Source: Ancylobacter polymorphus
Lineage (GTDB): Bacteria; Pseudomonadota; Alphaproteobacteria; Rhizobiales; Xanthobacteraceae
DNA: 64,000 bases
NCBI RefSeq assembly: GCF_030813495.1
Contig: NZ_JAUSUI010000005.1
Coordinates: forward strand, 248,001-312,000
Reading direction: 5' to 3'
Shown: piece after piece, positions 51,538-59,801 of the stretch
How the letters are laid out: each line of letters begins with the position of its first letter
Position numbering within the stretch: position 1 is the stretch's first letter
Notes under the pieces: model-generated
Told to the model about the DNA's origin: nothing
The model's database searches: none
The model's input: the letters and a program-made list of their open reading frames with translations, nothing else
Position numbers and translations under genes: made by a program

Positions 51538-51569
51538 CTGTATGAATAAAAGGACAAAAAATCATACAG
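51538..51569. promoter_or_regulatory. NikR operator (GTATGA-N16-TCATAC)
   Basis: CTGTATGA-N16-TCATACAG: GTATGA at 51540-51545, a 16-base spacer, TCATAC at 51562-51567. It is an exact match to the E. coli NikR operator GTATGA-N16-TCATAC, with arms extended to eight bases. Located 10 bases from the nikK start and 104 bases from nikR, so occupancy should block nikKMLQO. Confidence 0.9.
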
Positions 51570-51672
51570 ACGCAGCAGTTCGCAGCAAGCGCAAAAAATA
51601 GTCACAACCCGAAAAGTGTTGCGAAAATCAAGGTGATAACCTAGTTTCCATCCCACCGGGAGGGGCGCTTCC

Positions 51673-52146
51673 ATGCAGCGGATCACCATCGCCATCGACG
51701 ACGATCTGGCCGCGCAGCTGGATGCCTTCATCGAACAGAGCGGCGCGGCGAACCGTTCCGAGGCCATTCGCGACATGGTACGGCGCGGCCTCGCCGCCCG
51801 GCCGGACGGGCCGGACGGTGCCGCCTGTTTCGGCGTCGTCAGCTGTACCATCGACCAATCGGTGCGCAACCTCGCCGCGCGGGTGCCGCAAGGCCGGCTG
51901 GAGCGGCACGACCAGACGGTGGCCGCCCTCTCCGTGCCGCTCGACCACACCACCTCGGTGGATGTCACGGTCATGCGCGGCGAGGTCGGCGATATCGCCG
52001 CCTATGCGCAGGCTTTGTTTCTGGAAAGGGGGGTGATGCATGGCGCGCTGAGCCTCATCCCGGTGGCCGAGGACAAGTCACACCATGTCCACAATCACGG
52101 CTCCCCGCACGCCCACACCCATGTGCGGGTGAAAAGCGGGTTCTAG
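51673..52146 (+). CDS. nikR: NikR-family ribbon-helix-helix regulator lacking the nickel site
   Basis: 157 aa. The ribbon-helix-helix DNA-binding arm is intact (MQRITIAIDDDLAAQLDAFI, NRSEAIRDMVRRGL). The ACT-type regulatory domain aligns without gaps to E. coli NikR, where the high-affinity Ni ligands are His76, His87, His89 and Cys95; here those positions are Leu76, Ser87, Pro89 and Ser95. A His-rich tail (HHVHNHGSPHAHTHV) extends past the usual end. So DNA recognition looks conserved, but the normal metal switch is gone. It is divergent from nikKMLQO, whose operator fits NikR exactly. It might respond through the tail, to another metal, or not at all. Confidence 0.88.
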   Translation: MQRITIAIDDDLAAQLDAFIEQSGAANRSEAIRDMVRRGLAARPDGPDGAACFGVVSCTIDQSVRNLAARVPQGRLERHDQTVAALSVPLDHTTSVDVTVMRGEVGDIAAYAQALFLERGVMHGALSLIPVAEDKSHHVHNHGSPHAHTHVRVKSGF

Positions 52147-52154
52147 ATGTGAGA

Positions 52155-52180
52155 AAGGCGCGCCCTTGCGAGCGCGCCTT
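52155..52180. terminator. Terminator between nikR and the YeaQ-family gene
   Basis: AAGGCGCGC-CCTTGCGA-GCGCGCCTT hairpin, 9-bp perfect stem, just after the nikR stop and 26 bases from the end of the convergent gene. Confidence 0.75.
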
Positions 52181-52205
52181 CCACGGAAGGTAACGGGCCG
52201 TCGCG

Positions 52206-52457
52206 TCAGTTTCGTATCGCGCGCACAAGCCCGATCAGGATGCACGCCCCCAGCACGCCGGCGACGAGATAGCCGATCCAGCCGCCGAAGCCGACACCGA
52301 TCAGGCCGAACAGGAAGCTCGCCACCGCCGCGCCGATGATGCCGAGCACGATATTCATGAAGATGCCGGTACCGGTCTTCATGATGGCGGAAGCAATCCA
52401 CCCCGCCAGACCGCCGATGATGATGGCGGCGATCCAGCCAATCTGTGCGTCTTCCAT
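52206..52457 (-). CDS. GlsB/YeaQ/YmgE-family stress membrane protein
   Basis: 83-aa protein with three helices, the Transgly_assoc family: IGWIAAIIIGGLAGWIASAI, NIVLGIIGAAVASFLFGL and IGYLVAGVLGACILIGL, with GTGIFMN between. The family is often induced by acid, osmotic or general stress. An exact EcfG-type promoter lies upstream. Confidence 0.9.
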   Translation of the reverse strand: MEDAQIGWIAAIIIGGLAGWIASAIMKTGTGIFMNIVLGIIGAAVASFLFGLIGVGFGGWIGYLVAGVLGACILIGLVRAIRN

Positions 52458-52495
52458 GCGATATCTCCCAGAACCCCGATTGGAAACGCTGAGAA

Positions 52496-52520
52496 AACGC
52501 CTGGGCCGCCGGGCCGTTCC
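52496..52520 (-). promoter_or_regulatory. EcfG-type promoter for the YeaQ-family gene
   Basis: On the minus strand GGAAC (52520-52516), 16-base spacer, CGTT (52499-52496): exact match to the consensus, 39 bases upstream of the start codon. Confidence 0.8.
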
Positions 52521-52563
52521 CCGCCCGGCGGTGCCGGCGCCGGTATTTTTAGCGCCGCGGGGA

Positions 52564-54081
52564 TCACTCGGCGGCGGCGGCCCGCGCCTTGGCGCCGACC
52601 GCGCGGCCGGCCTCGGCGGGTCGGGGCAGCCCGGCATGGGCGGCGGCGAGCACGTTCAGCTTGGCGAGGATCGAGGCCGGCGCCGGGCAGGCGCGGCCGG
52701 CCTTGCTGTCGACATGCAGCAGCATGTGTTCGCCGGTGGCGACTTCGCGGCGCTCCGGGCCGGCGAACAGCCGGTGGAAGACATGCAGGCGCTTCTCGTC
52801 CGTGCCGAGGATCTGCGTGGTGCACATCAGCGCCTCGCCCAGCTTCGCCTCGTCGAGATGCCGCAGATGCGTCTCCACCGTGTAGTAGCTGTGGCCGCCC
52901 TCGACATAGGCGAGATCGACGCCGATGAGCCGTAAGAGCGCATCCGTCGTGTCGCCGAAGACGTGCAGATAGCGGAACTCGGTCATATGGCCATTATAGT
53001 CGAGCCAGGCCGGCGAGACGCGCGTCTCAAGCAATTCCAGCGGTGCGGCGCGGTCGACAGCCACGGGCGGCGCGCCGGCCTGCGCCCATAGACGCTGCTC
53101 GAATTCCCTTAGCAATTGGCCCGCGCCCCAGCCCTCCCCGCCCCGGCTGGCCTTCAGCGCCTGCACGATGCCGACGAGGTTCTCGTCGCGGATGCGCTCC
53201 AGCTCGCGGATGGAGAGGCCGCCCGCCTGCGCGTCCGACTGGGCGCCGATCTTCTCCACCAGCGCCTCGTCGAGATCGACCACGTCGGTCAGCTTGGTCC
53301 ACGGCCATTGCAGGCAGGGGCCGAACTGGGCGAGGAAATGGCGCATGCCGGCCTCGCCGCCGGCGATGCGGTAGGTCTGGAACAGGCCCATCTGCGCCCA
53401 GCGCAGGCCGAAGGAATAGCGGATCACGTCGTCGAGCGTCTCGACATCGCAGATGTCGTCCTTGATCAGCCACAGCGCCTCGCGCCACAGCGCTTCCAGC
53501 AGCCGGTCACCGACAAAGGCTTCGATCTCGCGGGCGATGACGACGCCCTTCATGCCGATGGCGTCGAGCACCGTCTTCGCCCGCTCGATCGTTTCCGGCG
53601 CGGTTTCCACGCCGCCGACGATCTCCACCAGCGGCAGCAGATAGACCGGATTGTAGGGGTGGGCGACGAACAGCCGCCCGGGATGAGCCAGTCCCGCCTG
53701 CAACTCGCTGGGCTTGAGGCCGGAGGTGGAGGAGCCGATGAGCGCGCCGGCCGGCGCGGCGGCGTCGATCTCCGCCAGCACACGGCGCTTGAGGTCGAGC
53801 CGCTCGGGCACGCTCTCCTGCACCCATTCCGCCCCGGCCACCGCCTCGGCCAGGCTGGCACAGAAGGTCAGCCGGCCGCGCTTGGGCAGCGGTGCGCCGG
53901 TGAGCAGGCCATAGGCGCGCTCGGCATTAGCCAACACCTCGGCGACGATGCGCTCGGCTTCCGGGTGCGGATCGAACACCTTCACATCGATGCCGGCGAG
54001 CAGGAAGCGGGCGATCCAGCCGCCGCCGATGACGCCGCCGCCGATGCAGGCGGCGCGGGAGATGGGAGAAAGGGCGGACAT
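52564..54081 (-). CDS. lcdH: L-carnitine 3-dehydrogenase fused to a betainyl-CoA-type thioesterase
   Basis: 505-aa bifunctional protein. Residues ~1-320 are a 3-hydroxyacyl-CoA dehydrogenase-like NAD domain (ACIGGGVIGGGWIARFLL; SSTSGLKPSELQ; VAHPYNPVYLLPLVEIVGG) that oxidises L-carnitine to 3-dehydrocarnitine. Residues ~350-470 are a hot-dog thioesterase (WLDYNGHMTEFRYLHVFGD; YTVETHLRHLDEAKLG). Such fusions are known in rhizobia; the thioesterase hydrolyses betainyl-CoA made by the next enzyme. ATG 54081 has GAGGAG seven bases upstream. Downstream of the BKACE gene by 10 bases, so an operon. Confidence 0.9.
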   Translation of the reverse strand: MSALSPISRAACIGGGVIGGGWIARFLLAGIDVKVFDPHPEAERIVAEVLANAERAYGLLTGAPLPKRGRLTFCASLAEAVAGAEWVQESVPERLDLKRRVLAEIDAAAPAGALIGSSTSGLKPSELQAGLAHPGRLFVAHPYNPVYLLPLVEIVGGVETAPETIERAKTVLDAIGMKGVVIAREIEAFVGDRLLEALWREALWLIKDDICDVETLDDVIRYSFGLRWAQMGLFQTYRIAGGEAGMRHFLAQFGPCLQWPWTKLTDVVDLDEALVEKIGAQSDAQAGGLSIRELERIRDENLVGIVQALKASRGGEGWGAGQLLREFEQRLWAQAGAPPVAVDRAAPLELLETRVSPAWLDYNGHMTEFRYLHVFGDTTDALLRLIGVDLAYVEGGHSYYTVETHLRHLDEAKLGEALMCTTQILGTDEKRLHVFHRLFAGPERREVATGEHMLLHVDSKAGRACPAPASILAKLNVLAAAHAGLPRPAEAGRAVGAKARAAAAE

Positions 54082-54091
54082 CGGCATCTCC

Positions 54092-54994
54092 TCAGCGCTT
54101 CACCAGCTTCAGCTTCTCGCGCACCTCGGCCGGGCCGATGACGCGCGCGCCCATATTCGTCACCAGATTCGCGGCCTTTTCCACCAGCTGGGCATTGGTG
54201 GCGAGCTGGCCCTTGCCGACATAGAGGTTGTCCTCCAGCCCGACGCGGACATTGCCGCCCGCCAGCACGGCGGCGGCCGGGTAGGCCATGGCGTTGCGGC
54301 CGATGGAGAAGGCGGAGAAGGTCCAGTGGGCGGGCACGTTGTTGACCATCGCCATGAAGGTATTCAGGTCGTCCGGCGCGCCCCAGGGAATGCCCATGCA
54401 GAGCTGGATCAGCACCGGGTCCTCGATCAGCCCTTCCTCCGCCAGCTGCTTGGCGAACCAGAGGTGGCCGGTGTCGAAGGCCTCGATCTCCGGCCGCACG
54501 CCCAGCGCCGTCATCTGCCGCGCCATCTCGCGCAGCATGGAGGGCGTGTTGGTCATGACATAATCGCCGAGATTGAAGTTCATCGTGCCACAGTCGAGCG
54601 TGCAGATTTCCGGCAGGCAATCGGCGACATGGGCGACCCGCTCGGTGGCGCCGGCCATGTCGGTGGCCTTCTCGTTCAGCGGAAACGGCGCCTCGACATG
54701 ACCGAAGACGAGATCGCCGCCCATGCCGGCGGTGAGGTTCAGCACCACGTCGACCTCGGCCGCGCGGATGCGGTCGGTCACCTCGCGGTAGAGGTCCCGC
54801 CGGCGCGAGGCGGCGCCGGTCTCGGGATCGCGCACATGGCAATGCACCACCGCCGCGCCGGCCTTGGCCGCGTCGATCGCGCTCATCGCGATCTCCTGCG
54901 GGGTCACCGGCACATGGGGAGAGCGGCCGGTGGTGTCGCCGGCACCGGTGACGGCGCAGGTGATGAAGACATCGCGATTCATCGACAAGGGCAT
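54092..54994 (-). CDS. BKACE-family 3-dehydrocarnitine cleavage enzyme
   Basis: 300-aa beta-keto acid cleavage enzyme. It should condense 3-dehydrocarnitine with acetyl-CoA, giving betainyl-CoA and acetoacetate. Zn site HCH in AAVVHCHVRDPETG, with VVLNLTAGMGGD, CTLDCGTMNF and GHLWFAKQL of the family. ATG 54994 has a GGAGC site. Pathway order: this enzyme's product is hydrolysed by the fused thioesterase to glycine betaine. Divergent from the CdhR-type regulator. Confidence 0.9.
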   Translation of the reverse strand: MPLSMNRDVFITCAVTGAGDTTGRSPHVPVTPQEIAMSAIDAAKAGAAVVHCHVRDPETGAASRRRDLYREVTDRIRAAEVDVVLNLTAGMGGDLVFGHVEAPFPLNEKATDMAGATERVAHVADCLPEICTLDCGTMNFNLGDYVMTNTPSMLREMARQMTALGVRPEIEAFDTGHLWFAKQLAEEGLIEDPVLIQLCMGIPWGAPDDLNTFMAMVNNVPAHWTFSAFSIGRNAMAYPAAAVLAGGNVRVGLEDNLYVGKGQLATNAQLVEKAANLVTNMGARVIGPAEVREKLKLVKR

Positions 54995-55043
54995 GGAAGG
55001 GCTCCTGAACTCATGAAGGGAGCTTGACGGCAAAGCGAAGTCG

Positions 55044-55064
55044 TGACGCAACTATTTGCGCAAC
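55044..55064. promoter_or_regulatory. Candidate operator in the carnitine divergent promoter
   Basis: An imperfect dyad GACGCAACTATTTGCGCAAC, with TTGCGCAA as a perfect palindrome at its right end, lies in the 92-base gap between the divergent BKACE and regulator genes. Candidate CdhR-type binding site; not proven. Confidence 0.4.
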
Positions 55065-55086
55065 CCATTTTCCATTCTGCGCAGCG

Positions 55087-56052
55087 ATGATCTTTGCCCC
55101 CGCCGACGACCCGCTCGACGTGACCCTGCTGCTGTTTCCCGGCCTGTCGCTGCTCTCACTGGCGGCCACACTGGACCCGATGCGCGGCGCCAACCGCGTA
55201 CTGGGACGGCCCGCCTTCCGCTGGAAGCTGGTGTCGATGGACGGGACAATGCCCACCGCCAGCTGCGGCCTTCCGATCCCGGTGGAGGGTGCGTTCGATG
55301 CCGGCGCGCGGCAGGACGTGCTGCTGCTGGTCGCCGCGTTCGAGGCGTCGCGCTTCGCCACGCCGCCCATCCTCAAGGCGATCCGCGCCGGGGCCAAGCG
55401 CTCGGCCGCCACGGGGGGCATCGAGTCCGGTTCGTGGCTCATGGGCTTCGCCGGGCTGCTCGACGGGCGCCGCGCCACCACCCATTGGGAGGATCTGGAG
55501 GACTTCGCCGCCCGCTTCCCGGAAACCGACGTGCAACCCGACCGCTTCGTCATCGACGAGCCGGTGTTCACCACCGGCGGCGCAACGCCGGCGCTCGACT
55601 GCATGCTGGCGCTGATCCGCGCCCGGCACGGCTATTCCACCGCGCTCGATGTGGCGAGCCTGTACATCTATGAGGAGGTGCGCACCGGCTCGGACGTGCA
55701 GCCCATCGTCTCGCTCGGCCGCATCCGCCAGCATGAGCCGCGCGTGGCCGAGGCGATCCGGCTGATGGAGACCCATATCGACCGCCCGCTCACCGTCGCG
55801 GCCATTGCCCGGCGGGTGGGGGTGTCGACACGGGGGCTGGAAACGCTGTTCGTGAAGACGGTGGATGTCTCGCCCGGCGCCTATTACGTCACGCTCCGGC
55901 TGAAGGCGGCGCGGCGGCTGGTGCTCGACACCAATCTGCCCATCGCCGACATTGCCGAGCGCACGGGCTTTTCCGCCATCGCCTCGCTGTCGCGGGCGTT
56001 CCGGCGGCAGTTCGGCGCGCCACCCTCGGTGGCGCGCCAGAAGCGTTTGTAA
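55087..56052 (+). CDS. cdhR: GlxA-family AraC regulator of carnitine catabolism (CdhR-like)
   Basis: 321 aa. DJ-1/PfpI-like sensor domain (VTLLLFPGLSLLSLAATLDP; LLDGRRATTHWEDLEDFAAR; FTTGGATPALDCMLALI) and a C-terminal AraC domain (LTVAAIARRVGVSTRGLETL, IADIAERTGFSAIASLSRAF). Pseudomonas CdhR is of the same architecture and activates carnitine dehydrogenase in response to carnitine. Divergent from the BKACE gene; its stop abuts the end of the binding-protein gene. Confidence 0.87.
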   Translation: MIFAPADDPLDVTLLLFPGLSLLSLAATLDPMRGANRVLGRPAFRWKLVSMDGTMPTASCGLPIPVEGAFDAGARQDVLLLVAAFEASRFATPPILKAIRAGAKRSAATGGIESGSWLMGFAGLLDGRRATTHWEDLEDFAARFPETDVQPDRFVIDEPVFTTGGATPALDCMLALIRARHGYSTALDVASLYIYEEVRTGSDVQPIVSLGRIRQHEPRVAEAIRLMETHIDRPLTVAAIARRVGVSTRGLETLFVKTVDVSPGAYYVTLRLKAARRLVLDTNLPIADIAERTGFSAIASLSRAFRRQFGAPPSVARQKRL

Positions 56053-56997
56053 TCAGAGGCCGAGGCCGCTCTTTACCGCCGCCGCGCCGGGCTTGCCGTC
56101 GAGCGTGGTGACACCGGCGAGCCATTTCTCCACCGCCGCCGGGTTCTGCTTCATCCACGCCTTCACCGCCGCGTCGGGCTGCATCCCCTTGTCGAGAATG
56201 TCGCTCATCAGCCGGTCTTCCATCGCCACGTCGAAGACCAGGTTCTTGAGCAGCTTGCCGACATTCGGGCATTCCTTGGAATAGCCCGGGCGCGTGAGGG
56301 TGAGCACGGTGGCGCCGCCGTCATTGGGGCCGAACACGTCCTTGCCGTCGGTGAGATATTCGATCGGCAGGTTGACGTTCATCGGGTGCGGGCGCCAGCC
56401 GAAGAACACCACCGGCTCGCCCTGCTTGATGCGGTGACCGACCTGGGTGAGCATCGCCTGCTCGCTCGATTCCACGAGATCGAAGCCCTTCAACCCAAAG
56501 GTATTGTCGGCGATCATCTTGGAGATGGTGGCGTTGGCGCCGCTGCCGGCCTCGATGCCGTAGATCTTGCCCTGCAGCTTGTCCCTAAATTTGGCGATGT
56601 CGGCATAGGTCTTCAGCCCGGCATCATGGGCGGCCTTGGATGTGGCGAAGCCGATGCGCGCGCCTTCGAGATTGGTCGCCGCCACCTCGACCTTGCCGGC
56701 CTTGACCAGCGGCACCTGCGTCGGCTCCTGCAGCGGCATCCAGTTGCCGAGGAAGATGTCGCGGTCGCCATTCTCCAGCGCCTTGAAGGTGATGGCGACG
56801 GAGAGCACCGCGACGTTCGGCTGATAGCCGAGATGGGTCAGAAGTTCATTGGCGACCGCCGTCGTGGCGGTGATGTCGGTCCAGCCGACATCGGAGAAGC
56901 GCGGCTTGGCGCAGGAGGCCGGGTCGGCAGCAAAGGCCGAGGAAGAGATGAGCGTGGCGGACAAGGCGACGCATGTCACGAGCAGGCGTGAAATCAT
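56053..56997 (-). CDS. Choline/betaine/carnitine-type periplasmic binding protein (orphan)
   Basis: 314 aa with a signal peptide (LLVTCVALSATLISSSAFAA). It is a ChoX/CaiX-like OpuAC family protein: SDVGWTDITATTAVANELL, IFLGNWMPLQEP, TNLEGARIGFATSK, EPVVFFGWRPHPMNVNLP with the aromatic box residues that clamp the trimethylammonium group. No permease or ATPase gene is adjacent, so it may feed another importer, as CaiX does in Pseudomonas. Its role with the carnitine enzymes is strongly suggested by location. Confidence 0.88.
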   Translation of the reverse strand: MISRLLVTCVALSATLISSSAFAADPASCAKPRFSDVGWTDITATTAVANELLTHLGYQPNVAVLSVAITFKALENGDRDIFLGNWMPLQEPTQVPLVKAGKVEVAATNLEGARIGFATSKAAHDAGLKTYADIAKFRDKLQGKIYGIEAGSGANATISKMIADNTFGLKGFDLVESSEQAMLTQVGHRIKQGEPVVFFGWRPHPMNVNLPIEYLTDGKDVFGPNDGGATVLTLTRPGYSKECPNVGKLLKNLVFDVAMEDRLMSDILDKGMQPDAAVKAWMKQNPAAVEKWLAGVTTLDGKPGAAAVKSGLGL

Positions 56998-57129
56998 GGC
57001 TGTTCCCTCTGTTGGCGATCTGCCGCAGGACCGGCACCGCAGGGGAAAGCCTATCGCCGGGGGCGCCGGCTGATTGACCGTGCTCGAAGCTGAGATGACC
57101 AAATGCGCAGCGCCCGCGTGCCCCGACGC

Positions 57130-57930
57130 CTAGTCTCGCCCGCTGAGCTGCCTCAGTTCGGCATGCACCGTCGCATTGCCCGCCCAGAGCGCGCCCGGCT
57201 GGGTGAAATCGCCCGCGAAGGTCACCAGCCCGCCGGCCTCGCGCACCAGCACCATGCCGGCCCAGCAGTCCCAGCAATGCAGCGTCGGATCGTAATAGCC
57301 CGCCAGCCGGTTCGCCGCCACATAGGCCAGCATCAACGCCCCCGAACCGACACGGAACAGCACGCCGCCGGCACGGTACAGCGCCTCGACAAAGGCACCC
57401 ACCTCCGCCGCCGGGGCCTTCTGCGTGGCGCCGAAGCCGGTGGTGGTGGAGGCAACCGTCCAGTCCGGGTTCATCGTCAGCACCCGCCCGTTGAGCCGCG
57501 CGCCCCCGCCGAGGACGGCCGAGTACAGCTCGCGCAGCATCGGCGCATAGATCACCCCGGCCACCGCCTCGCCGTCCCGGGCGAGCCCGATCGACACGGT
57601 CCAGTTCGGCTGGCCGACCAGGAAGGGCATGGTGCCGTCGATCGGATCGATGACCCAGACGAAGCCGGAGGTGCCCGCGCTCGCCGCCTCCTCCTCGCCG
57701 ACAATGCCGTCCTCAGGGAAGCGTCGGCGAATCGCCTTGCGCAGCCACGCCTCGATGCTGCGGTCGGCTTCGCTGACGAGGTCCTGCGAGGCGGATTTCA
57801 GCTCGGGATGCAGCATGTCGCGCTGCAGGAAGAAGCTCCGCGCCCGCGCGCCCGCTTTGCGCGCCAAGGCCTCGGCAAAGGCGTGCCGGGTGTGGAGCGG
57901 GTCCATTCCGTCGTCATGCTCCGCTGCCAT
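57130..57930 (-). CDS. Inositol monophosphatase-family phosphatase
   Basis: 266 aa. Metal-binding motifs: GIVGEEEAASAG (GEE), the WVIDPIDGTMPFLVG motif (DPIDGT) and HCWDCWAGMVLVREAGG (WD). The family includes inositol, fructose-1,6-bisphosphate, histidinol-phosphate and PAP phosphatases; specificity not evident. ATG 57930 with GGCAGG is preferred. Divergent from the sugar operon, so it may act on a phosphorylated sugar intermediate, an untested link. Confidence 0.85.
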   Translation of the reverse strand: MAAEHDDGMDPLHTRHAFAEALARKAGARARSFFLQRDMLHPELKSASQDLVSEADRSIEAWLRKAIRRRFPEDGIVGEEEAASAGTSGFVWVIDPIDGTMPFLVGQPNWTVSIGLARDGEAVAGVIYAPMLRELYSAVLGGGARLNGRVLTMNPDWTVASTTTGFGATQKAPAAEVGAFVEALYRAGGVLFRVGSGALMLAYVAANRLAGYYDPTLHCWDCWAGMVLVREAGGLVTFAGDFTQPGALWAGNATVHAELRQLSGRD

Positions 57931-58232
57931 CCTGCCGGTCTCCACGCTTGTTGACTGCCACGCATCGGCCACCTTGCCCGATCTCCATGCTATTGCATAT
58001 TCCAGATTACAAATGTATCGCTTTCCCCGTCGACGACTTCTCAAGCCGTCGCCGTCGCCGGGCTTCACGATAAGCGCCGGTGCAAGGTTGAGGCCGGCCC
58101 GTCCGGCAATTCCGCGGAGGAAGGCAGTGCCGGCAACGGCCCGCCCCTTTGCCAAGACGAGAGACGGCCTGAACCGTCCCGCATGCCGGCCTCGCCCTAA
58201 ACCGTGGCGCTGCGCCATTTCAGGAGGAAACC
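57931..58232. promoter_or_regulatory. Divergent control region of the sugar operon
   Basis: 302 bases without a gene. Its AT-richer core (57985-58022) has TGCATATTCCAGATTACAAATGTAT with a TGCAT/ATGTA near-dyad; this could be the SorC-type operator or a promoter. GC-rich sequence follows up to the AGGAGG ribosome site of the binding-protein gene. Confidence 0.35.
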
Positions 58233-59582
58233 ATGAAGCGTGCATTGAGAATCTGCGCCAGCGTCGTCGCCCTCGCGGCGGCAACGGCGGCCATGCCGGT
58301 CGCGGCGATGGCCGATTGGCTCGAAGAGGCGGCCAAGCCTCTGAAGGGCACCGAAGTCAACGGCATCTTCCTCGACCGTCCGGGCTATCGCGCCATCATC
58401 AAGCTGCTGCCCGAGTTCGAGAAGAAGACCGGCATCAAGGTCAATTACGAAATTGTTCCCTATGAGAACACCCGCGAGAAGGAAGTGCTGAACTTCACCT
58501 CGCGCGGCGATCTCACCATGGCGCTGGTCGATCTCGTGTGGATCGGCGAGTTCGCCGAGAATGGCTGGCTGGTGCCGGTGGAGGAACTCGCCAAGGACAA
58601 GGCGATCACCGACCCGAACCTGAAGCTCGACGGCTTCTTCCCGCTGCTGCTGGAAGCCTTCGGCTCCTGGGGCGGCACGGTCTACGGCCTGCCCTTCGAC
58701 AATTATTCCGGCCTGCTGTTCTATAATTCCTGCAAGCTCAAGGAAGCGGGCTTCGACAAGCCGCCGGCGACCTGGGAAGAGGTGATGACCGTCTACGGTC
58801 CCAAGCTCACCGACAAGTCGAAGAACCAGTACGCCTACGCCCTGCAGTCGCGCCGCGGCGAGACCCAGTCGGCGGACAGCTTCATGCGCTTCCTCTGGCC
58901 CTTCGGCGGCTCGCTCCTGAACAAGGAGTTCAAGTCGAACCTGATGAGCAAGGAAAGCCAGACCGGCCTCAACTTCCGTCAGGACCTGATGAAGTACATG
59001 CCGCCGGGCGTCGTCTCCTTCGACCATGCCGAGGCCGTGAACGCGCTGGCGCAGGGCCAGGTGGCGATGATCACCGAGTGGTCGGCCTTCTATTCCACCC
59101 TCGCCGACCCCGCGACCTCCAAGCTCGGCGACTGCCTCGCCGTGGCACCGGAGCCCGCCGGTCCCGCCGGCCGCCTGCCGGCGCTGGGCGGCTTCTCGCT
59201 CGCCGTCGCTTCGCAGGCGACCCCCGAGCAGCAGAAGGCCACCTGGCTGTTCATCCAGTGGGCGACCTCCGAAGCCATCGCCAAGGCCTATGTCGAGGCG
59301 GGCGGCGTGTCGGGCCGCATGGCGGTCTATAACGACCCGGAGATCAAGGCGAAGTACAAGTTCGTCGAGCCGATGGTCGCTTCCTGGCAGGCCGGCGTTC
59401 CCGAGTATCGTCCCCGCTTCCCGGCCTGGCCGGCGATCTCCGAGATCGTCGCCGAGTGGGGCTCCAAGATGATGCTGGGCGAAGTCACCGTCGAGGGCGG
59501 TTCCAAGGAGATCGGCACCCGCATGGAAGCCATCCTCGGCAAGGACGGCTATTACGACGGCAAGAAGAAGCTGCTGCAGTGA
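58233..59582 (+). CDS. Sugar ABC transporter substrate-binding protein (family 1)
   Basis: 449 aa. Signal peptide about 1-30 ([21 protein letters not shown]). A family-1 extracellular sugar binder: [59 protein letters not shown], and [19 protein letters not shown] ribosome site AGGAGGAAACC precedes the ATG. First gene of the operon; a strong hairpin follows. The sugar is not identifiable. Confidence 0.92.
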   Translation: MKRALRICASVVALAAATAAMPVAAMADWLEEAAKPLKGTEVNGIFLDRPGYRAIIKLLPEFEKKTGIKVNYEIVPYENTREKEVLNFTSRGDLTMALVDLVWIGEFAENGWLVPVEELAKDKAITDPNLKLDGFFPLLLEAFGSWGGTVYGLPFDNYSGLLFYNSCKLKEAGFDKPPATWEEVMTVYGPKLTDKSKNQYAYALQSRRGETQSADSFMRFLWPFGGSLLNKEFKSNLMSKESQTGLNFRQDLMKYMPPGVVSFDHAEAVNALAQGQVAMITEWSAFYSTLADPATSKLGDCLAVAPEPAGPAGRLPALGGFSLAVASQATPEQQKATWLFIQWATSEAIAKAYVEAGGVSGRMAVYNDPEIKAKYKFVEPMVASWQAGVPEYRPRFPAWPAISEIVAEWGSKMMLGEVTVEGGSKEIGTRMEAILGKDGYYDGKKKLLQ

Positions 59583-59588
59583 GTTGAA

Positions 59589-59622
59589 GCCGGCGGCGGG
59601 GCCTCTCTCCCGCGCCGCCGGC
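59589..59622 (+). promoter_or_regulatory. Stem-loop after the sugar-binding-protein gene
   Basis: Perfect 10-bp stem GCCGGCGGCG / CGCCGCCGGC with a 14-base loop, without a T-run. Likely stabilises the binding-protein message relative to the downstream genes; inferred. Confidence 0.6.
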
Positions 59623-59712
59623 CTCGGGCGGATGCTGCAACCCGCGAAGCGGCATCCGCCTCCCTTATCCCGAGACCGAAATCCGCTCGTTTCCAGGAAC
59701 CGAAAGCGCCGT

Positions 59713-59752
59713 CATCCTGAGGCGCCTGGCATTGGCCGGGCCTCTCAGGATG
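59713..59752. repeat. REP-like palindrome in the sugar operon
   Basis: CATCCTGAG (59713-59721) pairs with CTCAGGATG (59744-59752), within a larger GTCATCCTGAGGCGCC unit like the extragenic repeats elsewhere in the window. Confidence 0.5.
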
Positions 59753-59801
59753 CCGATGCCCGGAGGCCATTGAGGCCTCGACGCTTGCGAAAGCCAATGT
59801 C

